Source: Gnetum montanum (lineage: Eukaryota > Streptophyta > Gnetopsida > Gnetales > Gnetaceae). From it: a stretch of DNA of 38,329 nt. The notes under the pieces were generated by a model. The model was not told where the DNA came from. It ran no database searches and saw only the letters and a program-made list of their open reading frames with translations. Every line of letters starts with the position of its first letter. Position 1 is the first letter of the stretch. The position numbers were made by a program, and so were the translations under genes. The stretch spans positions 726,062 through 764,390 of the forward strand of contig MNCI01033354.1 in assembly GCA_015680685.1 (NCBI GenBank). The letters are read 5' to 3'. This document shows positions 10,908-19,683 of the stretch, one piece after another.

Positions 10908-11809
10908 TGATGAAGTGTCATTCATTCAATGCATCAACTAGGTTGCGTATAAGCGACCGCATCGACGCGGACCTGTGGACGTAGCCTTTCTTGCATCGAC
11001 ATGGCCCCATTTACACAAAGCCTATTTCAGCCTATAAATAAGAGGGCCTTCTACCTCATTTAGGTACCTTTCAGTTAGTTGTAGCGAAGCTCTTGCAATT
11101 TGTTCACGCAAGAGATAGAATATTTTCCAAGTGCCCATAGCAGGTGTAAGAAAACTGATCGGCTCTTTATTTGAGTGTTGATATATCTGAGCCCATTAGC
11201 GTGACGACAATAAAGATGAACTATTCAAGCATTCCTTGCAGCATTTGGACTTAGCTATTTTATGCATTCAGTAGTTTAATATGTTTATGCTTTGTTAATT
11301 ACCTGTTAATTACTTAAGTTTCTATTATTGTTATCTTAATCACTATCGTTCATTCGTAGTTCGTAAAGGCCATAAGTACAACCATCTCGAACATAAATCA
11401 AACACTTGGTAAACCCAGTGACACTTAATGTCTAGTAACCCAAAAGTGTTAGGAGATGCTCAAAACGTGCTCGGAAGATGGGATCAGATACTTATGCTAG
11501 GAATAGTTAGAAGTAGAAGCTAGGATAATTATAGATTAGATAATAGTTTATCCCTTACTTTTCATATCTTAATTAGCCGCCAAAAGATAAGTAAAAAGCT
11601 ATAAAAATCATTAGCCTTAATCTCACTTAACCATCATAAACAGAACCTCACAAGTGAGATTAGGAGGACAACAACCATTCTAACCCAAGGTTTTCACTGG
11701 TTAGAGTTTGGTGTATGTTAAGTGCTTACAGTCTGCGGAATTTGACCGAGTCACGTGTGTACGCCCATGATTCGTATGGTTGGGCATAGGGGTACCTAGC
11801 TGCTCATCA
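10908..11809 (+). repeat. 3' LTR of element A (902 bp)
   Basis: Ends are TGATGA (10908-10913) and TCATCA (11804-11809), perfect 6-bp inverted ends. A TATA box CTATAAATAAG lies at 11034-11044, and a poly(A) signal CAATAAAGAT at 11208-11217. The same signal sits at a like position in the LTRs of copies B and C. Upstream of TATA are GC-rich repeats around CGCATCGACGCGG and TGCATCGACATGG. The end is well conserved with copy B: both have GTATGGTTG then GGGGTACCT just before the terminal TCATCA. Confidence 0.9.
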
Positions 11810-11814
11810 ATACT

Positions 11815-12455
11815 TATAGAAAAAAAATCCTTTGGGTTAATACTTATGGATTTTAAGTTAATTAAATATTTTAAATATTCCTCTACTTAATATCTCATGA
11901 GTTTATATGATCTTTACCCTCATAAAATATTATAGTTTCTATTTATTATCATTCATAATAAGGCTAGATTTAAATCACTGCATTATGCTTTGCTAGCTAA
12001 GACTATCCTAGGTTTTTATACCCATATGAGAGATTCCCTAGGCTTTTTTCTCCTAAAATGGTTTTTGAAGGGAGTTTCTTATAACCCAATTTAATGCATC
12101 AACATGAACAATTTATAACCCAATTTAATGTGATTTCAATGATTTCAGTGATTTCGTTGATCATAGATCTAATTTAGGCTTTCAGCATTTTAGTGATTTG
12201 GAATTCGACATTTTGATGATTTTGTGATTTCAATGATTTAGCAATTTTGGTGATTTGGTGATTCAGCAATTTGGATGATTTGGTGTATTGTAGATCTAAT
12301 TTGGGCTTTCATCATTTCAATGATTTGAGATTTGGCTTTTTGTATACCAACATATTCCATTGTAAGTAGTTTGGGGAAATACAAGTAGGGATTCAATGGT
12401 AGGGCTTATGATTTCTCATGAGGAATGAAATAACATGGTTGTAACTTTAAACTTC
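11815..12455 (+). repeat. AT-rich region with GATTT-type simple tandem repeats
   Basis: A 17-bp direct repeat TATAACCCAATTTAATG occurs at about 12078 and 12113. From about 12122 to 12330 the sequence is a degenerate array of TGATTTCAA / TGATTTGG units. Within it a larger duplicated block begins ATAGATCTAATTTAGGCTTT (about 12163) and again with TAGATCTAATTTGGGCTTT (about 12290). It precedes the LINE ORF1 in the same orientation, so it may be that element's 5' UTR; otherwise it is flanking DNA. No gene is seen. Confidence 0.55.
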
Positions 12456-13046
12456 ATGGCATCCAAGATTATGCAATTGGAATCCATGGTTGAAGTTGTG
12501 GTTAAAAAGGTACAAACCATTCCAACCACTATAGAGTTGAAAGATTCATTATCAAATGTTAAAGCAACTCAAGTTCAAATAAATATGGATACTCTATAAT
12601 CAAAGTTGGATTCTCTTGAGTCAAACATAATAATTGCTCACTCAGGCTTGGAAGAAGTTATAAACATGAAACAATTTAGAATCTTTGCGTTATGGAAATT
12701 CTTGAAGTACAAGGTGAGGATCTTTTGCAAGTCATGCCAAATTTCTTTATAAAACAAATGCACATTTCTTCTATCTTGATAATTAGTGCAAATAGACTTG
12801 GTCTTAAGGGGAGATAAACCTTTGTAGATTATTGTTAAGTTTATTGATTGACATGGAAGAGATAAGATATGGAATAATTAAAGTAACTTGAAATGATAGA
12901 ACATTTGGATTAATTAAGACCTGACTAAAAAAGAGTATGTAAAAAAAGTAGGAAGAATGACAAAAAGTTAAACAAGCTCATGCTAAAGGTACAATTGCTT
13001 ACTTGAACTATAAATATGTTGTAGTCATCAAAGAAACGGAAAATCC
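12456..13046 (+). pseudogene. LINE ORF1 (RNA-binding protein) remnant
   Basis: ATG at 12456 opens MASKIMQLESMVEVVVKKVQ, a likely coiled coil. After frameshifts come MEILEVQGEDLLQVM (12691-12735) and SANRLGLKG. Near 12855-12920 RDKIWNN, NIWIN and DLTKKE match the conserved block of LINE ORF1 RRM-type proteins (typically R-D-x-[IV]-W ... [IV]-x-I-N-E-D-L). The product would coat LINE RNA. The call rests on motif order; the frame is badly broken. Confidence 0.6.
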
Positions 13047-13059
13047 CCTAAAATAGGGA

Positions 13060-14200
13060 TATTATTCTATTACATGTAGTTTTCTTAATGTTAAAGGTTC
13101 ATTGGCTAATAAAGTTACTACTTTAGATACTAGTCATTCTTTAGTGATTTTGATCTGTTTATTTTTACTAAAACTTAAGAAGAAGAAAATTCTCTGATTA
13201 TATCTATTCCAAGTTTTCATATCATTTCTATTAGAAATAAGAATTTCAAGGGAAGGGGTAGACCTTTCGGTGGTATTGCTTATTAAATTAAGAAGTTTAG
13301 AGATCAGTTCATTAAGATGCACAAAGTTGATAATAATAACCAATATTTATATATTCAAGTTCAACACATTTGAGAGGTTTTTTATATTACTTTTTATTAT
13401 TTTTCTCTAATGCATTCTTCTATGTACAATTCTACTAATCTTTCATAAGAGCATCCTTTTCAGTACTTGGGTTAAGATGTTGCAGAATTCTCCAAGCTTA
13501 GTAAAGTTTTTTTTTTACAAGGATTTTAATATTGATGTTGGAAAAAGTTAGATTCAAAGGCTTGTTTGGAATTCTCAATTAAACTTTAGTAAAGAGCTTT
13601 ATTTAGTTCACAAAGATCATTTGTTGATCATAGTATAACTCAAAGGGGTATGCATTTCTTAGAGTGTGGTCGTTCCTTTGATTTTTTTTATCCTTAATGG
13701 CATCATCAAATTTCCTTCCTTTTGTTATTTCACTTTTACTAGGAACTAAGGTAACTCTTGCATTACTCTTCTCTTGTCTACTCATGATAATATAAATGCA
13801 ATGAAAAATTTTCAAGTGGGGGAAAACTTCCAAAATGCCTTATCATTACCTAAAATTCGCTAGTCTTTCTTCAATTCATCATATTCATTCGAAGAAATGT
13901 AGAACTCGTTGTCTTACAAAAGACCTTCATTAGGATTTTTAAATAAGAGTAGCTAATATGTTAGTTAACAATGACAATGCGGTAGATTTGACTAATATTC
14001 TTTTGTTTACAATTGCTTAGGTGCAGATTAAGAAGCCTACTTATAGAACCTTTGGTTTGATGTAGACTATTTGATAGGTCGTAAAGATGTTAGAGCTTTA
14101 CATTTTCATGTTTCAATGCTGAATAATTATTGAAAGCTTATTCATTTTTTTAAAAAGGAAGTTCATTAAAGAAGAGCACCAACGAATGATTCATGAGCTC
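13060..14200 (+). pseudogene. LINE ORF2 endonuclease-domain remnant
   Basis: The apurinic-endonuclease-like start reads FLNVKGSLANKVTTLD (about 13082-13130). A site FIFTKT (about 13155) stands where the family usually has a catalytic TE[TS]W. GRGRPFGGIAY (about 13253-13285) and YLYIQVQHI (13347-13373) match the middle of this domain. The later catalytic DFN/DxN and H motifs are not clear, and many stops and frameshifts interrupt it. The domain would have nicked target DNA. Confidence 0.6.
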
Positions 14201-14426
14201 CACTCAAATCCAAAGAGTTTTTAGAATTTATTCTATGACAAAGAGCAACATGGTTGGGATTTTTCCTTATTTAGCAATTAAAAAACTAAACTTAAAACTA
14301 AGATTTTATTATCTTTAAGGATATCTATTAAACCTAGCCTCTTCAATAGAAGTTACACTATTATAAAAGGCATTCATTTTAGGTATGTATAGTGTGGTAT
14401 CACATAACATGTAATCTTAAATTCAT

Positions 14427-15195
14427 GTGCAACATTCAAAAACTAGTGAAGTTATGTTATTATATAAAAAGGAAGACAAAAATAAAATGAACAATTATCA
14501 AATGATTATTATGAGTAATACTTTTGCTAAGTTATTAGGCACTATGATAGAAAAGAAAATCAATTGTTATAACCAGGTCAAGGCAAGATGTCAAGTAAGT
14601 TTTAGACAAAATCACTACTTACTCTTAAACACTACATGGAGTTTGCAAAAATGCCTAAGAAATTTTTTTTTTATTTGTCTTCTTGATTTTGCAAAAGCAT
14701 ATGATTTAGTGATCCATACAAAACTATGGTTGCACTTGCCTAAAATTGGCCTAACTTCAAATTTGATTGTAGCAACTTAAAGATTGTATGAGAAAGTAAT
14801 TATTGAAATTATAGATAACAATTCAAAGATAAAATTTTAATTCAAGAGCAAAATTGGAGTTAAGCAAGGTTGCCCACTTTTTCTAACTCTCTTTGGTATC
14901 GTTATTAATAAAATGCAAAAATGATTATGTAATAGGCAAGATAATCATGCTATCAAATATGGATCCCAAGCAGTGAATAGTCTTTTATATGTAGATGATG
15001 TTGCCTTGATCTCCACTATTGTAGAAGGTATGCAAAATATGTTGCAAATTTTAGAAAATTATTATGGTTCATCTAGTCTTCAAGTAAATGTAGATAAAAC
15101 CAAATTGATGATCTGGGGTACAAGAAATAAGTGTTATAACTTCCATTTTAGAATTGTTTTAACTTTCATTTTGGAGGTACTAATATGCAAATAGT
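14427..15195 (+). pseudogene. LINE reverse transcriptase remnant
   Basis: MLLYKKEDKNKMNNYQMI marks the fingers region. LLDFAKAYDLV (about 14676-14710) holds the first catalytic Asp, and IGVKQGCPL lies near 14850-14880. LLYVDDVALIS (14977-15009) is the catalytic [YF]xDD, and LQVNVDKTKLMIWG is the conserved block after it (about 15082-15120). Stops occur at 14778, 14839 and 14921. The RT would have carried out target-primed reverse transcription. Confidence 0.85.
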
Positions 15196-16020
15196 AGATT
15201 TTTAAAAATATTTAAGTTTCATTTATATGAACAATTACATGTAGGGGAAGTGCATCAAAGAAAAAATAATAGGAAGTTTCAAGGCTCTACATGCTTTCAA
15301 AAACAAGTGCAAGAATTTAAGTCATTGGTCTTGGAAGGTCAGAAAACAAATTTTTTAGACTATTATCTATCGCATGTATTGTATGGATGTGTTGTTTGGG
15401 GACCTAGACTCAATGCTAAACTTTGAAAAGATATTGAAATAATGCAAAAAACTTTTATTCTTGATGAGTTAAAGGTAAAGATGCAAATACCTTACTCAAT
15501 GTTATTATGTGAATGTGATTTATTACCTATAGAAATAGAAACCTTGTGCTAGTTCATTACATACACTCATAGCTTGCATATCTCTAGGGAAGACAAATTT
15601 TCTAAAGTAGTTCTTGAGGATTTGTGAGATTGCAATTGGTATTTTCAGAATATCTTTTGGGAGGATGTGTAGCCAAATGCTAAGCATATTCACCAACTAG
15701 TCAAGAAAAAGGTTTTAACATAATTGTGGGCTCATGTGGAAGGCAAGAGGCAATTTTATTTACAACACATTTGATCTAATAAACTAGATGTAGAAGTTCA
15801 TTATCTTTTAGTTGCTATTCCCATCAAGTATTAGAATGCAATTAGCAAGTTTTGCTTAAGTTCTCATCATCTTAAAATTGAAAGTGAAATGGATTTAACT
15901 CTCTCAAAAAGAGCGTATTTGTAGGTTGTGCATATTAGGAGCCCTTGAAGATGATTTACATGAATTTCTTTCTTGTTCTATGACTATCCATTTGAAACAA
16001 TATTATAATGTCACAGCAAA
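15196..16020 (+). pseudogene. LINE ORF2 C-terminal region remnant
   Basis: After the RT, scattered frames carry VFGDL/CLGT (about 15390-15415) and a final zinc-knuckle-like segment. ERICRLCILGALEDDLHEFL then SCSM (15910-15981) has the pattern CX2C...HX4C found at the C-terminus of many LINE ORF2 proteins. The region between has frequent stops. It belongs to the same ORF2 as the endonuclease and RT above. Confidence 0.6.
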
Positions 16021-16067
16021 AAGCCTATATGTTTTGTTTTGTTTTTTTTTTTTTTTTTTTTTCCCCC

Positions 16068-16665
16068 NNNNNNNNNNNNNNNNNNNNNNNNNNNNNNNNN
16101 NNNNNNNNNNNNNNNNNNNNNNNNNNNNNNNNNNNNNNNNNNNNNNNNNNNNNNNNNNNNNNNNNNNNNNNNNNNNNNNNNNNNNNNNNNNNNNNNNNNN
16201 NNNNNNNNNNNNNNNNNNNNNNNNNNNNNNNNNNNNNNNNNNNNNNNNNNNNNNNNNNNNNNNNNNNNNNNNNNNNNNNNNNNNNNNNNNNNNNNNNNNN
16301 NNNNNNNNNNNNNNNNNNNNNNNNNNNNNNNNNNNNNNNNNNNNNNNNNNNNNNNNNNNNNNNNNNNNNNNNNNNNNNNNNNNNNNNNNNNNNNNNNNNN
16401 NNNNNNNNNNNNNNNNNNNNNNNNNNNNNNNNNNNNNNNNNNNNNNNNNNNNNNNNNNNNNNNNNNNNNNNNNNNNNNNNNNNNNNNNNNNNNNNNNNNN
16501 NNNNNNNNNNNNNNNNNNNNNNNNNNNNNNNNNNNNNNNNNNNNNNNNNNNNNNNNNNNNNNNNNNNNNNNNNNNNNNNNNNNNNNNNNNNNNNNNNNNN
16601 NNNNNNNNNNNNNNNNNNNNNNNNNNNNNNNNNNNNNNNNNNNNNNNNNNNNNNNNNNNNNNNNN
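16068..16665. other. Assembly gap (598 N)
   Basis: The run of N is preceded by about 21 T and 5 C (16042-16067). That suggests the gap begins at a homopolymer, possibly the LINE tail or a sequencing stop. Nothing can be said about content, and open frames running through it are meaningless. Confidence 0.99.
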
Positions 16666-17087
16666 GCTATGACCTCACAATTCACGCAACAAAATAAAAC
16701 AACAACGCAAATTTCATTTTCAGGGCATGACTCGTCACATTCCAGCGGCAGCCATGATTATCACATTAATTTAACCAAAAAAGAAAAAAAAAACACCAAA
16801 AGCTTTTCATGGATGATTGGAATCTATGCAACCTGAACCATTTCAATATAGTTATGCGTTTCCATGACTGTAACTATACTGGATATTCAAATATGAAAAT
16901 GCATGCCATGCTATGTCATGCCATTCCAGGATTGAGTGAGGACTATCATATTGTTACCAACACTGCCACTGGTGCGACAATTTACAACACAAGGCATCAA
17001 TATGCGGTAAATTTGGGGAGAAATGATTAACTATGGCTGCACACGGGGATATTAATCACAATTTGGAGGGCTTAAGAATTAATTCAA
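16666..17087. other. 3' flank of the DUF7054 gene; no gene seen
   Basis: About 420 bases of unique-looking sequence, less AT-rich than the elements around it. There is a short CATGCCATGC/CATGCCATTCC repetition near 16900-16930 and an A-rich run near 16778-16798. No retroelement homology is visible. It probably holds the 3' UTR and downstream flank of the gene on the minus strand; I saw no clear poly(A) signal. Confidence 0.5.
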
Positions 17088-18660
17088 TTAAGAAGGCAGC
17101 AGCAAACAGTGGACGAGCTTGTTGTACCATGCGTTGCCCAGCATCGTCTTGGGGAAAGCATGAATCTCATCATTTGGGCCTGGGCACTTGCTGCTGCTGC
17201 TGCTATTGCTATTGCTACTGGTGGAAGTGGAACAACGTGTAGAAGATGAACATGATTCCGCCATCGCAATGGCTGCCTTTGGCCGCAGAAACAAGTTTCG
17301 CAAGCTTGCCGTGTCCACTTCCTTCATCTTTTCACCAGGCTCCAGGGCTGCAGGTGCCACGTAAAAAAGTTTCAGTAATTAGACTTTGCTGAAGGAAAAA
17401 AATTATAGAAAAAAACCATCGTAAGGAATTCTATCGAGGAACATAGATTGCAGAAAAAGTTCGAGGAACCACTTTTATTTAGCAAAAGCTGCTTTATACT
17501 GCGTGAAAGGTTCTCAAAGGAGAAGACCCAAAACAACTAAAAATCGGACGATGACAAGTCATACCGTAAAAGGAATTATAACGACACTTACTGCTTATTG
17601 ATTGTGGCGCTGCGAGACACAGATTACTTGGAAGTTCGAAAATCATGGTAAAGCTTATTATTATTACACACACATATACATATACTCACGGGTAAAAGAA
17701 AACTGGGAAGGATAGAGTGCAAATTCGGAGGGACGTTGAGTAGGGAGGCAGGGGCAGCGTCCTTCATTGGAGTAGATTTGCAGAGCCACTTTTATGACTT
17801 CTTCTACTGTTTCGTCTTCTCGCACCAGCGCCCTGACTGGCCATATGCTCTGGGTCCACACCGACACTTTCACCAGCATCATCTGTTGTAGTAGTACATG
17901 CATATTTATCAGTGCTCCGCCTGTTCAATCGAATTAAATTCTACTATTCTACAACCGACAATAGTATTCTTCGTCCAAAATCACTAAAATCCTGCCTGGT
18001 TCTTAAAAATACATGCTGAAATTGGACTCGGGCGTAGCCCACGTAGGAACTGGAAGGCAAGATATTAATTCTGAATTTAAACGAGACTTGAGTCCCACGT
18101 ACAGATAATTTTCAGTTGGATGATACGTTGTATTCGGCGTAGAGTCTAAACTCTAAAGAATAAGAATAAACAAAAATGGAAGCAAACGTGAGTGCTGACC
18201 CAGTGGAGAACACGTTAGTGCGCAGGTTAACAATCAACCGTTAACATCCATAGTTCCACACGCAACACCGAACTTGGACAGACCGGAGCTTGCTTCAGAA
18301 AATATTGGAAACTCGTATGATTTCACATAGCAATAAACCAATTAACTAGATTAACCATACACTAAGAATTTCAAGGCGTGGGAAAATAACAAGGATTGAA
18401 ATGTAATCCAATGAAATTCAGGAAAAACACACCTTCTTCTTGGTCCTGTCTTTCTCGGCAGCTGCTCTTTGGAGGGCGGCTCGGCTCAGCAGCTCGGGTT
18501 GCGTCTTGGGGCGTCTCATGGCCGTTGTTGACACTGAAGCTGAAGTTGATTGGGCAAGCAAGGCCAAGGCTCCAACATCTTTGGCGTTGCCGGAGCTCGC
18601 AACTCTGCTAATGCCTGTCATCGATGCCTGTTTCGAACTCCCTCTGTAACGCCTCTCCAT
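17088..18660 (-). CDS. DUF7054 (At4g22758-like) protein, three exons, 226 aa
   Basis: Model: complement of 17088-17347, 17690-17882 and 18433-18660. Exon 1 starts MERRYRGSSKQASMTGISRV and ends KDRTKKK at AAG|GTGTGT (phase 0). Exon 2 follows an AACAG acceptor, reads MMLVKVSVWTQSIWPVRALV, then REDETVEEVIKVALQIYSNE, and ends FSFT at ACCC|GTGAGT (phase 1). Exon 3 follows CTGCAG and continues PLEPGEKMKEVDTASLRNLF, a Ser-rich stretch, and stop TAA (17088-17090). The order V.V....[WGP]VR.LV..[ED]TV..[VI]I..AL..Y..EGR.P.LP......L..S.FS...L.P.EK....SRNFFL matches the plant DUF7054 domain, a ubiquitin-like fold of unknown function. Frame and splice sites are intact and no stops occur, unlike everything around it. 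An in-frame ATG two codons upstream (18664-18666) is an alternative start. Introns are 550 and 342 bp. Expression is untested. Confidence 0.8.
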
Positions 18661-18844
18661 GTGCATGATGATTATGATTCTTCTTGTGAAATACAAGAGC
18701 AGACACGTAGGCAGGCAGATGGCTGATGTTTTAATTGCAGCTTGCAACTTAATTATGAATTCACAGACGAAGAAGAAGGAATTACTGCCGTTGAAGGCAA
18801 TTAGGCATAAGATCAGGGTGTGCAGGAGGAGGAGGAGGAGGAGG
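18661..18844 (-). promoter_or_regulatory. Candidate 5' UTR of the DUF7054 gene with a (CTC)n tract
   Basis: Upstream of the start codon on the minus strand lies a pyrimidine-rich stretch ending in a (CCT)7-like microsatellite (18824-18844, AGG on the + strand). CT-rich repeats are common in plant 5' UTRs. No retroelement homology is seen between the ATG and this tract; immediately beyond it, ORF3 of element C begins. The promoter must therefore lie in this short stretch or within retroelement sequence. The transcription start is not identifiable by eye. Confidence 0.45.
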
Positions 18845-19678
18845 CAATTGCCAAGGCCCTTAACATTCCAAACGAAGCAGTTAACGCGGCCCAAATTTCA
18901 ACTAGATTAGACACAGATGCCAAGAAATTGTAGTTGCAAAGGGCATATAGAACAGAAGACAAGGACTAGAAATTGTAGTTGGAAAGGGCATATAGAACAG
19001 AAGACAGGACTACAATAAGCTTTCAGCAACAGAAAAGATTTACTTAAATATTGGGACCTATCACTTGTCCATGACTAAAAGGCTCAATAGAATTTCAACA
19101 TATGTAGCTAGAGGAACTGCAATTTTGATAGGGAAATTCAATGCCAACATCACCCATTTGTTCTTTCTTGAAATCCAAAGGTGGTTTGAAAAAAAGAAGG
19201 CAGAAAATTAATACTTTCATTCTCTTGTCTTATCAAGAAGCTATGCCGACAAGCCATTATCTTGGGATCTATCAATGATGTTTTAAGGAAGGCTCAAAAT
19301 GCTTCCTACACAAAGATGTTCAAACCAATGCTACCAAAGAAAGATCAACTAGAGAAACTAGTAGGCACCGAGGGAGCTTCAGGAGGTGCTCCACTAATAA
19401 CCTTCATGCTATTAGACAACAATAACGGGCTGGACAACAAAAGCAAGCAGGACCTAGCAACCAACCAACTGCTAGACAACAACAATAACAAGTTCCATCA
19501 TCGTTGCCACTGGATTACCAACCATCTATGACCCACCTGCAACAAATTGCAGAAACTATAAGCTAGGGAACAAGAGAAGGGGCCAATTTGTACAAAGTGT
19601 GAGAGAGCTCTGTTAGGTCCACTATTTCCATAGATCTAGCAAGTGGGTAGGTGTCACTATAGATAGGAGAAGAGAATG
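18841..19678 (+). pseudogene. ORF3 of element C, left fragment (globular part)
   Basis: EAIAKALNIPNEAVNAAQIS then TRLDTDAKKL (18841-18936) aligns without gaps to EAIA*ALGLPENRADVVEIL of ORF3 in A. YHLSMTKRLNRIS (about 19048), FFLEIQRWFEKKK (about 19160) and GSINDVLRKAQNAS (19262-19305) continue the alignment. QPSMTHLQQIAET (about 19518-19556) matches HPTMSHLEQVAQS of A. Stops and frameshifts occur throughout. It stops at the ATTGG target site of element E. Confidence 0.75.
18924..19012 (+). repeat. 45-bp tandem duplication within ORF3 of element C
   Basis: Unit 1 (18924-18968) and unit 2 (18969-19012) both start GAAATTGTAGTTG and contain GGGCATATAGAACAGAAGAC. They differ at one substitution and one single-base deletion. 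Both encode the RAYRTED block of ORF3, present once in A (QCYRVER), so the duplication arose in C. Confidence 0.9.
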
Positions 19679-19683
19679 ATTGG

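Larger units (their letters stand above)
1..11809 (+). mobile_element. Element A: degenerate Ty3/gypsy retrotransposon (Tat/Athila-like), 5' end off-window
   Basis: Domain order gag, aspartic protease, RT, RNase H, integrase is the Ty3/gypsy order. A non-coding spacer, a coiled-coil ORF3, a polypurine tract and a 902-bp 3' LTR (10908-11809) follow. The extra ORF between integrase and 3' LTR, the zinc knuckle spacing CX2CX3HX4C and the DLG protease motif fit the Tat/Athila branch of plant gypsy elements. Every coding domain carries stops or frameshifts, so the copy is dead. The 5' LTR and primer-binding site lie left of the window. The 5 bases after the 3' LTR are ATACT (11810-11814), the presumed target duplication, whose partner is not visible. 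Family assignment is by motif reading; the branch within gypsy is inference. Confidence 0.9.
12456..16067 (+). mobile_element. Degenerate non-LTR retrotransposon (LINE), 3' end lost in gap
   Basis: In order: an ORF1 remnant, an endonuclease-like region, a reverse transcriptase, and a C-terminal CCHC-like region, all on the + strand and all with frameshifts and stops. RT motifs such as LLDFAKAYD, GVKQGCPL and LLYVDDVALI are clear. The 3' UTR and tail would fall at or inside the N gap that starts at 16068. The motif pattern differs from the usual plant L1 (LDFEKAYDRV) and plant RTE sequences, so I leave the clade open. Confidence 0.85.

Noticed and set aside
15926-16836. Long open frames running through the N gap on both strands
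   Set aside because: They consist mainly of unknown bases; only the flanks are real sequence.
17033-17242. Open frame on the + strand opposite exon 3
   Set aside because: Its Cys/Tyr-rich end is the antisense reading of the Ser repeat of exon 3; no motif.
18661-18894. Upstream extension of the DUF7054 first exon with a Leu-rich, signal-peptide-like N-terminus
   Set aside because: The Leu run comes from the CTC microsatellite of the likely 5' UTR, and the part beyond it is ORF3 of element C read backwards.
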